Shown: positions 35,138 through 45,162, counted from the stretch's first letter. The stretch: DNA of 64,000 nucleotides from Kineococcus xinjiangensis (GCF_002934625.1 NZ_PTJD01000005.1:248001-312000), one strand, 5' to 3'. A program made the numbers and translations. Notes: generated by a model not told the origin, from the sequence alone.

Positions 35138-36294
35138 CCGACGCGCTCCACGACGAGCGCCACGCCCTGCCCCCCGCCGACCGCGCACGCCGCCAGGCCG
35201 AGGCGCGGCCCGTCCAGGCGGACCATGCGCGCGAACAGCCGCACGAGCAGCGCCGCCCCCGAGGCGCCCCACGGGTGGCCCAGCGCGATCGCCCCGCCCT
35301 GGGCGCACACCCGCCCCGCGTCGGCACCGAGCGGGTCCAGGCCCAGGGCGTCGGTGAACGCCAGCACCTGCGCGGCGAACGCCTCCACCACCTCCACCGC
35401 GCCCACGTCGGGCAGGTCCACGTCCGCGCGGCGCAGCGCCAGCAGCGCCGCCGGTGCCGCGGCCGCCCCGGGCAGGGCCGGGTCCCCGCCGCAGGCCACC
35501 GCGGCCCGCACCACCAGCCCCGGCAGCCCCGCCGCGGCCCGGATCCGCTCGGGCACCAGCGCCACCGCCGCGGCGCCGTCGCTGACGCCGCAGGAGTTGC
35601 CCGCCGTGACGGTGCCGCCGGCGGAGAAGGCGGGCCGGAAGCGCGCCAGGCGCTGCTCGTGCAGCCCCGGGCGCGGGCGGGTGTCGGCGCGCAGCCCGGC
35701 GACCTCGACGAGCTCGGCGTCGAAGGCCCCCGCCGCGGCCGCCGCCAGCGCGCGCGCGTGGGAGGCGGCGGCGTAGGCGTCCTGCCGCCGCCGGTCGATG
35801 CCGAGGTGGGCGGCGAGGTCGTCGGCGGCCGGGCCCATGTCGGGGTCGGGGAACGGCGGCGGCGCGAACACCGCCCGCTCCACCCGCCCGGTGGCGGCCC
35901 TGGCGGCGCTGCCGCTCTCGAAGCCGCCGGCCAGCACCAGCTCCGCGCCCTCGCGGACCAGGGCCGCGCCCAGGCGCACCGCGTCCAGGCCGCTGCCGCA
36001 CTGGCGGTCCACGCTGACCCCCGGCACCTGCGGGCCGAGCCCGGCGGCGAGCGCGGCCACCCGCGCGGGGTTGCCGCGCGGGCCGGTGCACACGCCGAGC
36101 ACGACGTCGGCGACCGCCGCGCCCACACCCAGCGTCCGCACCTGTCCGGCGAGCGCGGCCAGGGCCGCGGCGGCCTGGTCGGTGCCGGAGCAACCGGCCA
36201 GCTCCCGGCCCGCGTCGGCGAAGGGGGTGCGGCGGGCGGCGACGAGGACGGCCGCGTCGGCGGGCGGGGCGGGACAGCCGGGCGGGACGGGCAT
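35134..36294 (-). CDS. Thiolase family protein (acetyl-CoA acetyltransferase-like)
   Basis: 386 residues. Nucleophile C99 in DRQCGSGLDAV, conserved histidine in ALGHPWGASGA and the final cysteine motif CAVGGGQGVAL, so both catalytic cysteines are present. Normal thiolase length. ATG 36294. Translational coupling to the biotin-type ATPase suggests a role linked to biotin or its pimeloyl precursor, like Bacillus yhfS beside bioY; that link is inferred. Confidence 0.88.
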   Translation of the reverse strand: MPVPPGCPAPPADAAVLVAARRTPFADAGRELAGCSGTDQAAAALAALAGQVRTLGVGAAVADVVLGVCTGPRGNPARVAALAAGLGPQVPGVSVDRQCGSGLDAVRLGAALVREGAELVLAGGFESGSAARAATGRVERAVFAPPPFPDPDMGPAADDLAAHLGIDRRRQDAYAAASHARALAAAAAGAFDAELVEVAGLRADTRPRPGLHEQRLARFRPAFSAGGTVTAGNSCGVSDGAAAVALVPERIRAAAGLPGLVVRAAVACGGDPALPGAAAAPAALLALRRADVDLPDVGAVEVVEAFAAQVLAFTDALGLDPLGADAGRVCAQGGAIALGHPWGASGAALLVRLFARMVRLDGPRLGLAACAVGGGQGVALVVERVG

Positions 36295-36356
36295 GGTGGG
36301 GCCAGCGTAGGTGCTGCCCCCGCCCCACCCACCGGCCCGACCGCCGTGGCGGCACG

Positions 36357-37256
36357 TCAGAGGCGCCGCGCCAGGGCCTGGGCGTCGAACGGGGCGCGCG
36401 AGCGCATGGTGTTGTCGAAGTAGACGTACACGTCCCGCCCGTGCGGCGCGGGCGGGTCCGGCGGGGCCAGCAGCGGCGCGCCGTCGGGGGTGCCGCCGCC
36501 GGCCCAGGCGCGCACCCGCGCGGCCCACTCGTCCAGCTCGGCGTCCTCGTACCCGCTGGCGTACAGCTCCCGCGCGCCGTGCAGGCGGACGTAGACGAAG
36601 TCCGCGGTGACGTCGGCGAGGACCGGGTAGCGCCCCGCGCTGTCGGCGACGACGAGCGCGACGCCGTGCTCCCGCAGCAGCCCGACCGCCTCGGCGCAGG
36701 CGAAGGAGGGGTGGCGCACCTCCACCGCGTGCCGCAGCGGGCGATCGGCCACCACCACGGGGGTCGGGTGGCCGCAGCGGGCGGCGAGCTCCGCCGCCGC
36801 CGCGGTGGTGCGCGGCAGCAGGGCGAGGAAGGTCCCCAGCCGCTCCGGGGAGAAGCGCAGGCCCGGCGGGAACTGCCACAGCACCGGACCCAGCTTCTCC
36901 TCCAGCCCCAGCACCCCGGAGGCCACGAAGGCCGCCACGTCCGCCTCCACGTCCACCAGGTGCTTGCGGTGGGTGGCGCTGCGCTCGCCCTTGACGGCGA
37001 GCACGAAGCCCGCCGGGGTGCGCTGCGCCCAGGACCGGTACGACTCCGGTCGCTGCAGGGCGTAGAAGGAGGCGTTGACCTCCACCGACGCCACCCGCGC
37101 CGCGAGGTGCTCCAGCTCCTGCCGCTGCGGCAGGCCGCGCGGGTAGAACTGCCCGCGCCACTCCGGGTACGTCCAGCCCGACGTGCCGACCAGGACGCGC
37201 GGGCCGGCCTGGACGGGTTGACCGGGCGCCGCTGCCCGCGCCTCGGGAGGGGTCAT
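36357..37256 (-). CDS. DUF72 family protein
   Basis: 299 residues with the family's TIM-barrel features: GTSGWTYPEWRGQFYP near the N-terminus, VEVNASFYALQ, VLWQFPPGL and the late VYFDNT. Function unproven; no cofactor motif. ATG 37256. Divergent from the Wadjet operon, with a 100-base gap that must hold both promoters. Confidence 0.9.
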   Translation of the reverse strand: MTPPEARAAAPGQPVQAGPRVLVGTSGWTYPEWRGQFYPRGLPQRQELEHLAARVASVEVNASFYALQRPESYRSWAQRTPAGFVLAVKGERSATHRKHLVDVEADVAAFVASGVLGLEEKLGPVLWQFPPGLRFSPERLGTFLALLPRTTAAAAELAARCGHPTPVVVADRPLRHAVEVRHPSFACAEAVGLLREHGVALVVADSAGRYPVLADVTADFVYVRLHGARELYASGYEDAELDEWAARVRAWAGGGTPDGAPLLAPPDPPAPHGRDVYVYFDNTMRSRAPFDAQALARRL

Positions 37257-37356
37257 GGCCGCCAGTGTGGACGCACCTGCCGCGGCTGCGCGCGTGGTCG
37301 GAGCAGCCCCGGCCCGGCCCTAGCATCGTGGGGGCCGCCGGCAGGAGGGGAACGGG

Positions 37357-38904
37357 GTGGACTACGACGAGGTCGCGGCCCTGCGCCGGCACAGCCCGGC
37401 GTGGCGGTTGCTGCGCGCCGACCACGCCCCCCTGGTGGTCTCCTTCCTCGGGCGGGTCTTCGTCGACGACAACGTCCGCTCCCTGCCGCTGGCGCGGCTG
37501 AGCGACCTCCTCGACGACACCCTGCACGTCCTCAACGACCGCCTCGGTGCCGGCACCTTCCCCCGCCCGGCGAAGTCCTACCTCGACGACTGGGCCGGGC
37601 CGGAGGCGGGCTGGCTGCGCACCTACTACCCGCCCGGCTCCGACGAGGCCCACGTCGACGCCACCCCCGCCCTGGAGAAGGCGGTGGCGTGGGTGCGCTC
37701 GCTGCCGCAGCGTTCCTTCATCGGCACCGAGTCCCGCCTCAACACCGCCGTGGAGCTGCTGCGCCAGATCGTCGTGGGCAGCCAGGCCGACCCGCAGCTG
37801 CGCCTGAACGAGCTGCTGCAGCGCCGCGCCGCGCTCGACGAGGAGATCGAGCGGCTGCGCCGCGGGGAGGTCGTCGTCATGGAGCCCGCCGCGGTGCGCG
37901 ACCGCTACCAGCAGTTCGCCGGCACGGCCCTGGGGCTGCTGTCGGACCTGCGGGAGGTGGAGGACAACTTCCGCTTCCTCGACCGCACCCTGCGCGAGCG
38001 CATCGCCACCTTCGACGGCTCCAAGGGGGAGCTGCTGGAGGAGGTTCTGGCCGACCGCCGCGCCATCGCCGAGTCCGACCAGGGCCGCACCTTCCGCGCC
38101 TTCTACGACTTCCTGCTCTCCGCGCGCCGGCAGGAGGAGTTCCAGCAGCTCCTGGCGCAGGTGCAGCACCTCGACGTCGTCGCCGGTGCTGCCGAGGGCG
38201 CGGCCCTCGACCCGCGGCTGCGGCGCATCCACCACGCCTGGCTGGAGGCCGGGGAGCGCACGCAGATGACCGTGCGGGTGCTCTCGGAGCAGCTGCGGCG
38301 CTTCCTCGACGAGCGGGCGTGGCTGGAGAACCGCCGCGTCCTGGACGTGCTGCGCTCCATCGAGTCCTCCGCCCTGGCGGTGCGCGAGCACGCCGCCGGC
38401 GCCCCCGGCACCGAGGTGGACGCGGGCGCCCCCGCCGTGGTGCTGCCGATGGAGCGGCCACTGTTCACGCCGCGCCCACCGCTGGCGCTGGACAGCACCC
38501 TGACGGTGCGCGGCGAGGGCGGCGAGGCGGAGGACGTCGACGTGGCGGCGCTGTTCGCCCAGTCCTCTGTCGACACCACCCGCCTCGCCGTCGCCGTGCG
38601 CCGCGCCCTGCAGCAGCGCGGCCAGGTGGCCCTCGCCGACGTCGTCGCCGTCGCCCCGCTGCGGCAGGGCCTCGCGGAGGTGCTGGCCTACTTCGCCCTC
38701 GACGACGCCGGTTTCGAGCGGGTGTTCGACCCGCGGGTGCGCGAGCAGGTGCACTGGGACGGTTCCGACGGGCAGCGGCGGCGGGCGGACCTGCCCAGGC
38801 TGGTCTTCGTCCGCCGCGGCGCACCAGCCGGTGCCGGCCGGGGCGGGGCAGGGGTCGGGGGCGCTGCGGCGGGTGCCGCGGCGCAGGAGGAGGGGCGGGG
38901 TTGA
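37357..38904 (+). CDS. jetA: Wadjet JetA (DUF3375, kleisin/MukF-like)
   Basis: 515-residue kleisin-like subunit of the Wadjet SMC complex that recognises and leads to cleavage of circular plasmids. DUF3375 features include the N-terminal ALRRHSPAWRLLRADHAPLV, PAKSYLDDW, and long helical segments ~150-340 (RRAALDEEIERLRRGE). The GTG at 37357 follows AGGAGGGGAAC. The C-terminus is Gly/Ala-rich. The stop overlaps the JetB start (TTGA). Confidence 0.93.
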   Translation: MDYDEVAALRRHSPAWRLLRADHAPLVVSFLGRVFVDDNVRSLPLARLSDLLDDTLHVLNDRLGAGTFPRPAKSYLDDWAGPEAGWLRTYYPPGSDEAHVDATPALEKAVAWVRSLPQRSFIGTESRLNTAVELLRQIVVGSQADPQLRLNELLQRRAALDEEIERLRRGEVVVMEPAAVRDRYQQFAGTALGLLSDLREVEDNFRFLDRTLRERIATFDGSKGELLEEVLADRRAIAESDQGRTFRAFYDFLLSARRQEEFQQLLAQVQHLDVVAGAAEGAALDPRLRRIHHAWLEAGERTQMTVRVLSEQLRRFLDERAWLENRRVLDVLRSIESSALAVREHAAGAPGTEVDAGAPAVVLPMERPLFTPRPPLALDSTLTVRGEGGEAEDVDVAALFAQSSVDTTRLAVAVRRALQQRGQVALADVVAVAPLRQGLAEVLAYFALDDAGFERVFDPRVREQVHWDGSDGQRRRADLPRLVFVRRGAPAGAGRGGAGVGGAAAGAAAQEEGRG

Positions 38905-39611
38905 GCGAGCAGCGCGATCGGGACCTGGCGCAGGCGGTGACCTGGCTGATGAAGGGCATCGTCCACCGCGACAGCGACCCGCGGGTGTGGCAGCTCGTCC
39001 TCGCCCAGCAGGCGCAGGTGCGCGACTACGTCGCCGTGATGGGGCTGACCGCGGTCGTCGACGAGGCGGAGGGCTACGCGTTCCTGCGCCAGCGCAGCGA
39101 TCCCGGCGACTCCCCTGAGGAGACCGGCGTCCCCCGCCTCATCGCCCGCCGCGCCCTGCCCTACGCGCCGAGCCTGCTGCTGGCGCTGCTGCGCAAGCGC
39201 CTCGCCGAGGCCGACGCCACCTCCACCGAGACCCGGCTGCTGCTGACGCGCGAGCAGATCGCGGACATGCTGCTGGTGTTCCTGCCCACCAGCACCCACC
39301 ACACGCGCCTGGTCGACCACGTCGACGCGCTCATCGCCCGGGTGGTGGAGATGGGGTTCCTGCGTCCCGTCGACGGCGGAGGCCAGCAGGGCGGCCAGCA
39401 GGGCGGGCAGCGCGGTGACCAGTTCGAGGTGCGCCGCGTGCTGAAGGCCTACGTCGACGCGCAGTGGCTCTCCGACTTCGACGCCCGCCTCGCCGGCTAC
39501 CGCACCGCCCTGGAGGGCGGTCACGTCACCGGCGGCGACCCCGATCCCGGCGTCGACCCCGACCCGGGTGCCGACCCGCGCCGCCACCACGACGAGGAGG
39601 TGCAGTCGTGA
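38901..39611 (+). CDS. jetB: Wadjet JetB (DUF4194, MukE-like)
   Basis: 236-residue KITE-type subunit bridging the kleisin and SMC. Core residues ~5-160 contain DUF4194-type winged helices (PSLLLALLRKRLAEAD, LLLTREQIADMLLVF). The chosen start is a TTG at 38901, overlapping the JetA stop by four bases with a strong GGAGG upstream. A Gln/Gly repeat (GGQQGGQQGGQ, ~155-170) and an Asp/Pro-rich tail are lineage-specific. The stop overlaps the JetC GTG. Confidence 0.9.
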   Translation: MSEQRDRDLAQAVTWLMKGIVHRDSDPRVWQLVLAQQAQVRDYVAVMGLTAVVDEAEGYAFLRQRSDPGDSPEETGVPRLIARRALPYAPSLLLALLRKRLAEADATSTETRLLLTREQIADMLLVFLPTSTHHTRLVDHVDALIARVVEMGFLRPVDGGGQQGGQQGGQRGDQFEVRRVLKAYVDAQWLSDFDARLAGYRTALEGGHVTGGDPDPGVDPDPGADPRRHHDEEVQS

Positions 39612-42600
39612 GCGAGGCCCTCTTCAGCGCTCCCGAGCTGGAGGCCCCCGGAACGCGCAGCGGCTTCCGACTGCACCGCCTCGAGGTCCTCAACTGGGGC
39701 ACCTTCGACCAGCAGGTGTGGACCCTGCGGGTCGACGGCGCCACCAGCCTGCTCACCGGCGACATCGGCTCCGGGAAGTCCACCCTCGTCGACGCCATGA
39801 CGACCCTGCTCGTGCCCGCCCAGCGCGTCTCCTACAACAAGGCCGCCGGCGCCGACACCCGCGAACGCGACCTGCGCAGCTACGTGCGCGGCTACCACAA
39901 GCGCGAGCGCCACGAGGAGACCGGCACCAGCAGGCCCGTCGCGCTGCGCGCCCGCGACACCTACTCCGTCCTCCTCGGCGTCTTCGTCAACCCCGGCCTC
40001 GGCACCAGCGTCACACTCGCGCAGGTGTTCTGGCTGCAGGCCGACAGCAGCGGCACCCCCGAGCGCTTCTTCTGCGTGGCGGGGGAGGACCTCTCCATCG
40101 CGGAGCACTTCACCGGCTTCGGGCCCAGCGTCGTCGACCTGCGCCGCCGCCTGCGCAGCCGCGCGGAGGTCTTCGACCACTTCCCCGCCTACGCGCGGGA
40201 GTTCCGCCGCCGCCTCGGCATCCCCTCCGAGCAGGCGCTGGAGCTGTTCCACCAGACGGTGTCGATGAAGTCGGTGGGCGACCTCAACGAGTTCGTCCGC
40301 GCGCACATGCTCGAACCCTTCGACGCCGACCGCTGGGTCACCACCCTCGTCAGCCACTTCGAGGACCTCACCCGCGCCCACGCCGCCGTCGCCGGCGCCC
40401 GCGCCCAGCTGGAGGAACTCACCCCCCTGCTCGCCGAGGCCGACGCCCACGACAGCGCCGCAGCCGCCCTGGCCCGCCTCCAGGGCACCGAACGGGCCCT
40501 GCCCTACGTCCTCGCCGATGCGCGCACCGGAACCCTCACCGCCACCGTCGACGAGCTCACCGAGCGCGCCACCCGGCTGCAGGCCGAGCACGACGAGACC
40601 GAGCATGCCCTGGCCCGCACCCACCAGCGCGACAAGGAGCTGTCGCTGCAGCGCGCCGGGCACGGCGGGGCGCTGCTGGAGTCCCTCACCGCCGAGGCCG
40701 AGCGGCTCGACGAGGAGCAGGCCCGCCGCCGCGTGCGCGCGGAGGAACTCGCGGAACTGCTCGAGGCGACCGGGCTGGCGACCGTCACCTCCGCCGCGCA
40801 ACTGGCCCAGCGGCGCGCCGACGCCACCGCCGCCCTCGCGGAACTCGCCGAGCGCGAGCAGGAGCAGGAGGAGCGGCGCACCCAGGCGCTGCTGCGCCAG
40901 CGCCGCCTCGGCGAGGACGGGCAGGCGCTGAGCGCGGAGCTGCGCAGCCTGCAGCAGCGGCGCACCAGCATCCCCAGTGCCTCCCAGGACCTGCGCGAGC
41001 AGCTGTGCGGGGAGCTGCGGCTGGACGCCGAGGACCTGCCCTTCGTCGCCGAACTGCTGCGCGTGCGCGCGGAGCACGCCGAGTGGGAGGGCGTCGCCGA
41101 ACGCGTCCTGCACGGTTTCGCCCTGTCCATGCTGGTGCCCTCCGCCCACTACGACGCCGTCGCGCAGTGGGTCAACAGCCGCCACCTGGGAACCCGCCTG
41201 GTGTACCACCAGGTCCCCGCCCGGCTGCCCGTGCGTGCACCGGTGGGCCTGCCCGAGGGTCTGCTGCTGCGCGACGTCGTGGAGATCCGCTCCGACACCC
41301 CGTTCTTCGCGTGGCTGGACTCCCAGCTCGACGCGCGCGCCGCGCACGCCTGCACCACCGACGTCGCCGACTTCCGCCGCGCCGAGCGCGCCGTGACCCC
41401 GCAGGGGCAGGTCAAGCACGGCGGCGGCCGGCACGAGAAGGACGACCGCCGCGCGATCGGCGACCGCGCCGCCTACGTCCTCGGCTGGAGCAACGAGTCC
41501 AAGATCGACGCCCTCCTCGCCCGCGCCACCGGCGTGCAGCGTCAGCTGGAGGCCGTCGCGGAGGAGCTGCGCGCGAGCGCGGAGGCCGTCGGAGCCGCCC
41601 GGGCCCGCCGCGCCGCGCTGGAGGCGCTGACCCGCGTCGACGACTTCACCGAGCTGGACCACGAGCCCGTCACCCTGCGCCTGGCCGACGTGCAGGCCCA
41701 GCGCGACGCCCTGGAGGCCGGGTCCCCGCTGCTGCAGCGCCTCGGGGAGGAGATCGCCACCAACGACGAGGAACGCGCCCGCCTGCAGCAGCGCATCCGC
41801 GCCCTCGCGGAGGAGCTCGGCGCCGCCCGCGCCGAGCGCAGCCGCGCCGAACGGGAGCTGACCCGCGCCCGGGAGCGACTGGCCGACCCCGACGCCGCGG
41901 CCCTGCTCGCCGCGCACCGGGAGGAGGTCCTGCGCCGCGCGGGCGGCGCGGAGCCGGGCGACGACACCGCCGAACGGATCCGCGCCGCACTCACCCGGGA
42001 GCTGGCCGCGGAGCGCGCCACCGCCGAGGCCGCCCGCCGCCGCGCGGAGCGGCGCATGGCCGAGTTCCGCCAGCGCCATCCCCACGCCAGCCACGACATG
42101 GACACCGCCATCGAGGCGGTGGGGGAGTACCGGGCGCTGCACGCGCGCCTGACCGGCGACGACCTGCCGCGCTTCGAGCGAGAGCTGAAGGAGATCCTCA
42201 ACACCAACACCATCCGCGACATCGCGGTGTTCAGTGCGCAGCTGCACAACCAGGTGGAGCAGATCCGCGAGCGGGTCGCCACCATCAACGACACCCTGCG
42301 CGGCATCGACTACTCTCCCGGCCGCTACGTGCGCCTGGACACTGACCGCACCAGCAACCAGGAGGTCCGCGAGTTCATCGCCGACCTGCGCGCCTGCACC
42401 CAGGGCACCCTGGACGGCGACGACGAGCAGTACTCCGAGGCGAAGTTCCTGCGGGTGCAGCGGCTCATCGAGCGCTTCCGCGGCCGCGAGGGCCTCACCG
42501 AGCTCGACCGTGCCTGGGCCCAGCGGGTCACCGACGTCCGTCGCTGGGTCACCTTCTCCGCGTCGGAGCGGTGGCGCTCCGACGACAGCGAGCACGAGAC

Positions 42601-42976
42601 GTACACCGACTCCGACGGCAAGTCCGGCGGTCAGAAGGAGAAGCTGGCCTACACGATCCTCGCCGCCTCCCTGGCCTACCAGTTCCGGCTGGAGTGGGGG
42701 GTGGCGGTGTCGAAGACGTTCCGCTTCGTCGTCATCGACGAGGCGTTCGGCCGCGGTTCCGACGAGTCCACCCGCTACGCACTGGACCTCTTCCGGCGCC
42801 TCGGCATGCAGCTGCTGGTCGTGACGCCCCTGCAGAAGGTCCACGTCATCGAGCCCTACGTCGCCGCCGTGGGCTTCGTCGACAACCCCACCGGCAGCTC
42901 GTCGCGCCTGCAGACGCTGCGCATCGACGACTACCGCGCACAGCGGGAGGCCGTCGACTCCGGGCGGGAGGAGTGA
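39608..42976 (+). CDS. jetC: Wadjet JetC (SMC/MukB-like ATPase)
   Basis: 1122-residue SMC-like motor of the complex. Walker A GDIGSGKST (51-59), long coiled coils roughly 280-480 and 640-880 flanking a hinge-like globular region, signature SGGQKEK near 1006 and Walker B VVIDEAFGRGSD near 1041-1052. The GTG at 39608 is inside a four-base overlap with JetB. Full length and all ATPase motifs intact, so it should be functional. Confidence 0.95.
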   Translation: MSEALFSAPELEAPGTRSGFRLHRLEVLNWGTFDQQVWTLRVDGATSLLTGDIGSGKSTLVDAMTTLLVPAQRVSYNKAAGADTRERDLRSYVRGYHKRERHEETGTSRPVALRARDTYSVLLGVFVNPGLGTSVTLAQVFWLQADSSGTPERFFCVAGEDLSIAEHFTGFGPSVVDLRRRLRSRAEVFDHFPAYAREFRRRLGIPSEQALELFHQTVSMKSVGDLNEFVRAHMLEPFDADRWVTTLVSHFEDLTRAHAAVAGARAQLEELTPLLAEADAHDSAAAALARLQGTERALPYVLADARTGTLTATVDELTERATRLQAEHDETEHALARTHQRDKELSLQRAGHGGALLESLTAEAERLDEEQARRRVRAEELAELLEATGLATVTSAAQLAQRRADATAALAELAEREQEQEERRTQALLRQRRLGEDGQALSAELRSLQQRRTSIPSASQDLREQLCGELRLDAEDLPFVAELLRVRAEHAEWEGVAERVLHGFALSMLVPSAHYDAVAQWVNSRHLGTRLVYHQVPARLPVRAPVGLPEGLLLRDVVEIRSDTPFFAWLDSQLDARAAHACTTDVADFRRAERAVTPQGQVKHGGGRHEKDDRRAIGDRAAYVLGWSNESKIDALLARATGVQRQLEAVAEELRASAEAVGAARARRAALEALTRVDDFTELDHEPVTLRLADVQAQRDALEAGSPLLQRLGEEIATNDEERARLQQRIRALAEELGAARAERSRAERELTRARERLADPDAAALLAAHREEVLRRAGGAEPGDDTAERIRAALTRELAAERATAEAARRRAERRMAEFRQRHPHASHDMDTAIEAVGEYRALHARLTGDDLPRFERELKEILNTNTIRDIAVFSAQLHNQVEQIRERVATINDTLRGIDYSPGRYVRLDTDRTSNQEVREFIADLRACTQGTLDGDDEQYSEAKFLRVQRLIERFRGREGLTELDRAWAQRVTDVRRWVTFSASERWRSDDSEHETYTDSDGKSGGQKEKLAYTILAASLAYQFRLEWGVAVSKTFRFVVIDEAFGRGSDESTRYALDLFRRLGMQLLVVTPLQKVHVIEPYVAAVGFVDNPTGSSSRLQTLRIDDYRAQREAVDSGREE

Positions 42977-44211
42977 AGCGGCCCACGGCCCGGACGTGGA
43001 CCGAACCAGCGGAGGTCGTCGCCCGGCTGAGGCGGCGCTGGGAGGGCGGATCCCTGCTGCGCGACCACCTCGAGCAGCGGTGGGCACCTCTGGAACTGCC
43101 GTTGCGGGCGCCCAGCGCCCGCGAACTCGCCGACCACTGGGCCGAGGTGGGCGAGTGGGTGTCGCGCTGGCGCACCGCGCCGGCCGCCCTGCGGGTGCTG
43201 AAGGCAGCGGTCGGCGGGCGGGTCGTCGGCGCCAACCAGCTGCCCTCGCGGGTGCGGGTGGACAGTCCCGCGGAGCTGTGGGCCCTGCTCGGCGTGGCGG
43301 CGGAGGTGCGGACGGTGGAGGCACTGCTCGACCGCACCGCCACCGTGCTTCCTGAGCTGCTCGACTGGATGCGCGCCAACCCGTTGCGAGTCCTCGCGGC
43401 CGCGGAGCCGTGGCCGGCGCTGCTCGCCGCGGTGGTTTGGATCCGTGACTACGAGGGGGCGCCCGTCCACATCCGCCAGCTCGACGCTCCGGGCGTGCAC
43501 ACCAAGCTTTTGAACGCCCACAGCGGCCTGCTCGCCGTCCTGTTGCGCGAGGTGCTCCCGCCGGAGCGGATCGACGAGGCGGCCGGACCGCCGTGGGAGG
43601 CGCGCTTCGGCTTCCGCGCGAAGCCGCGCCTGGTGCGCTCGAGGAGCCTCGACCCGGGTCTCGGGCTGCCGGGTGGGTTCAGCGACCTCAGCGTGCCGGT
43701 CGCAGAGTTCCACCGGGTGCTGGCCGACGTCCGCCGCGTGCTGATCGTGGAGAACGAGGTCACCTTCCTGGCGCTGCCGCGCTGCCCCGGGACCCTGGCC
43801 GTCTTCGGCTCCGGTTACCGAGTGGGCACGCTGGGAGCCGTCCCCTGGCCGGACGACGTCGAGGTGGCCTCCTGGGGCGACCTCGACACTCACGGCTTCG
43901 CCATCCTCGACACCCTCCGCGCGCACGTGCCGGGGGTTCGCTCGCTCCTCATGGACCGCGCCACCCTGCTGGTGCACCGCGACCGCTGGGGCAGGGAGCC
44001 GAAGCAGGCACGAGCTGACCTGCGGCGCCTCACCAGGCAGGAGGCGCAGCTGTACGCCGACCTGCGCGGCGACGTGTTCGCGCCGTCGGTGCGGCTGGAG
44101 CAGGAGCACGTGGCCTTCGGCGCCGTGGAGGGGGCACTGGCCAGGGGGCACTGGCCGACGTCGGCGACACCTGACCCCCGGACCGCGTGCCGCGCGGCTG
44201 GAGGACCATGA
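42973..44211 (+). CDS. jetD: Wadjet JetD (DUF3322/DUF2220, Toprim nuclease)
   Basis: 412-residue nuclease subunit related to topoisomerase VI A that cuts the plasmid. DUF3322 N-terminal half, then DUF2220 with Toprim-like acidic motifs IVENEVTFLALP (E258 region) and WGDLDTHGF (~301-309). The GTG at 42973 overlaps the JetC stop by four bases. The last ~20 residues appear variable. With JetA-C it makes a complete type I Wadjet set. Confidence 0.93.
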   Translation: MKRPTARTWTEPAEVVARLRRRWEGGSLLRDHLEQRWAPLELPLRAPSARELADHWAEVGEWVSRWRTAPAALRVLKAAVGGRVVGANQLPSRVRVDSPAELWALLGVAAEVRTVEALLDRTATVLPELLDWMRANPLRVLAAAEPWPALLAAVVWIRDYEGAPVHIRQLDAPGVHTKLLNAHSGLLAVLLREVLPPERIDEAAGPPWEARFGFRAKPRLVRSRSLDPGLGLPGGFSDLSVPVAEFHRVLADVRRVLIVENEVTFLALPRCPGTLAVFGSGYRVGTLGAVPWPDDVEVASWGDLDTHGFAILDTLRAHVPGVRSLLMDRATLLVHRDRWGREPKQARADLRRLTRQEAQLYADLRGDVFAPSVRLEQEHVAFGAVEGALARGHWPTSATPDPRTACRAAGGP

Positions 44212-44245
44212 CGCGAGCCGTCCCGGCGACCCCTGGAGGACCCCT

Positions 44246-45058
44246 GTGACCACCGCACAGCAGCCCGGCCTGCGCCGCCTCGACGAGCTGGCCGGCCACC
44301 TCGCCACCCGCGGTGAGGTCGTCGCCGTCCTCGGCCTCGGCTCCGCCGGCCGCGAGCTGGAGCGCTTCGACGAGCACTCCGACCTCGACGTCTTCGTCGT
44401 CGTCGAGGACGGGGCCGCCAAGCAGCGCTACCTCGGCGACGGCAGCTGGCTGGCGGCACCGTGCGCGGTGGTGTTCTCCTTCGCCAACACCGCCGACGGG
44501 CGCAAGGCCCTCTACGCCGACGGCCTGTTCGTCGAGTACGCCGTCTTCACCGCCGACGAACTCGCCTCGATCCCCTACACCGGCGCGCGGGCGGTGTGGG
44601 CCCGCGCCGACGCCCCGCGCGACCTGACCCGGGGGCGGGCGCCCGGTCCCCGCGGCGACGACACCGTCGAGTTCCACCTCAACGAGGCCCTGACCAACCT
44701 CCTCGTCGGCATGCACCGGGAGCTGCGCGGGGAGCGGCTGGCGGCGTGCCGGTTCATCCAGTCCTTCGCCGTGGACCGCATCCTCGACCTGCTGCGCCTG
44801 AGCCGCCCCGCGCCCAGCGGAACCGCGACGCCCGGCGCAGACCCGTTCGAGCCGAGCCGGCGGGTGGAGCTGGCCCATCCCGCGGACGAGCTGCCCCTGG
44901 CGCGGCTGGTCCCCGGCTACGACGCCAACCCCGCGGCGGCCCGCGCGGCCCTGGAGTGGCTGCGCGCCAGGTTCGACGTCGACGCCGCCCTCGCCGCCGC
45001 CGTGGAGGAGCTGCTGCAGCGCGCCGCCGCGCGGCCGTCGGCGTCCGCGGCGGGGTGA
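44246..45058 (+). CDS. Nucleotidyltransferase-fold protein
   Basis: 270 residues. G32-S33 in GLGSAGRELERF and D47/D49 in SDLDVFVV form the Pol-beta-type nucleotidyltransferase metal site; the rest is helical. It could modify a small molecule, an RNA or a protein. No HEPN partner is adjacent. GTG 44246 is 35 bases after jetD on the same strand, so it may be co-transcribed with the defence operon, but it is not a known Wadjet component. Confidence 0.75.
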   Translation: MTTAQQPGLRRLDELAGHLATRGEVVAVLGLGSAGRELERFDEHSDLDVFVVVEDGAAKQRYLGDGSWLAAPCAVVFSFANTADGRKALYADGLFVEYAVFTADELASIPYTGARAVWARADAPRDLTRGRAPGPRGDDTVEFHLNEALTNLLVGMHRELRGERLAACRFIQSFAVDRILDLLRLSRPAPSGTATPGADPFEPSRRVELAHPADELPLARLVPGYDANPAAARAALEWLRARFDVDAALAAAVEELLQRAAARPSASAAG

Positions 45059-45162
45059 GCCGGCGCGTCGTTCCCGGGTCGTGACCGGACCGTTCCCGCA
45101 ACCTGCTGCGCCGGCGCGCGGGGCGGTACTACCGTCGTCGTGCCGACGAGCTGGGAGGCACC

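Noticed and set aside
36295-38754. N-terminal extension of the thiolase reading to 1206 residues
   Set aside because: Runs antisense through DUF72 and jetA; the family's N-terminus begins at ATG 36294.
39521-43324. 1267-codon minus-strand ORF
   Set aside because: Shadow of jetC/jetD with repetitive Gly/Val/Leu/Gln composition; the plus strand has clear ATPase and Toprim motifs.
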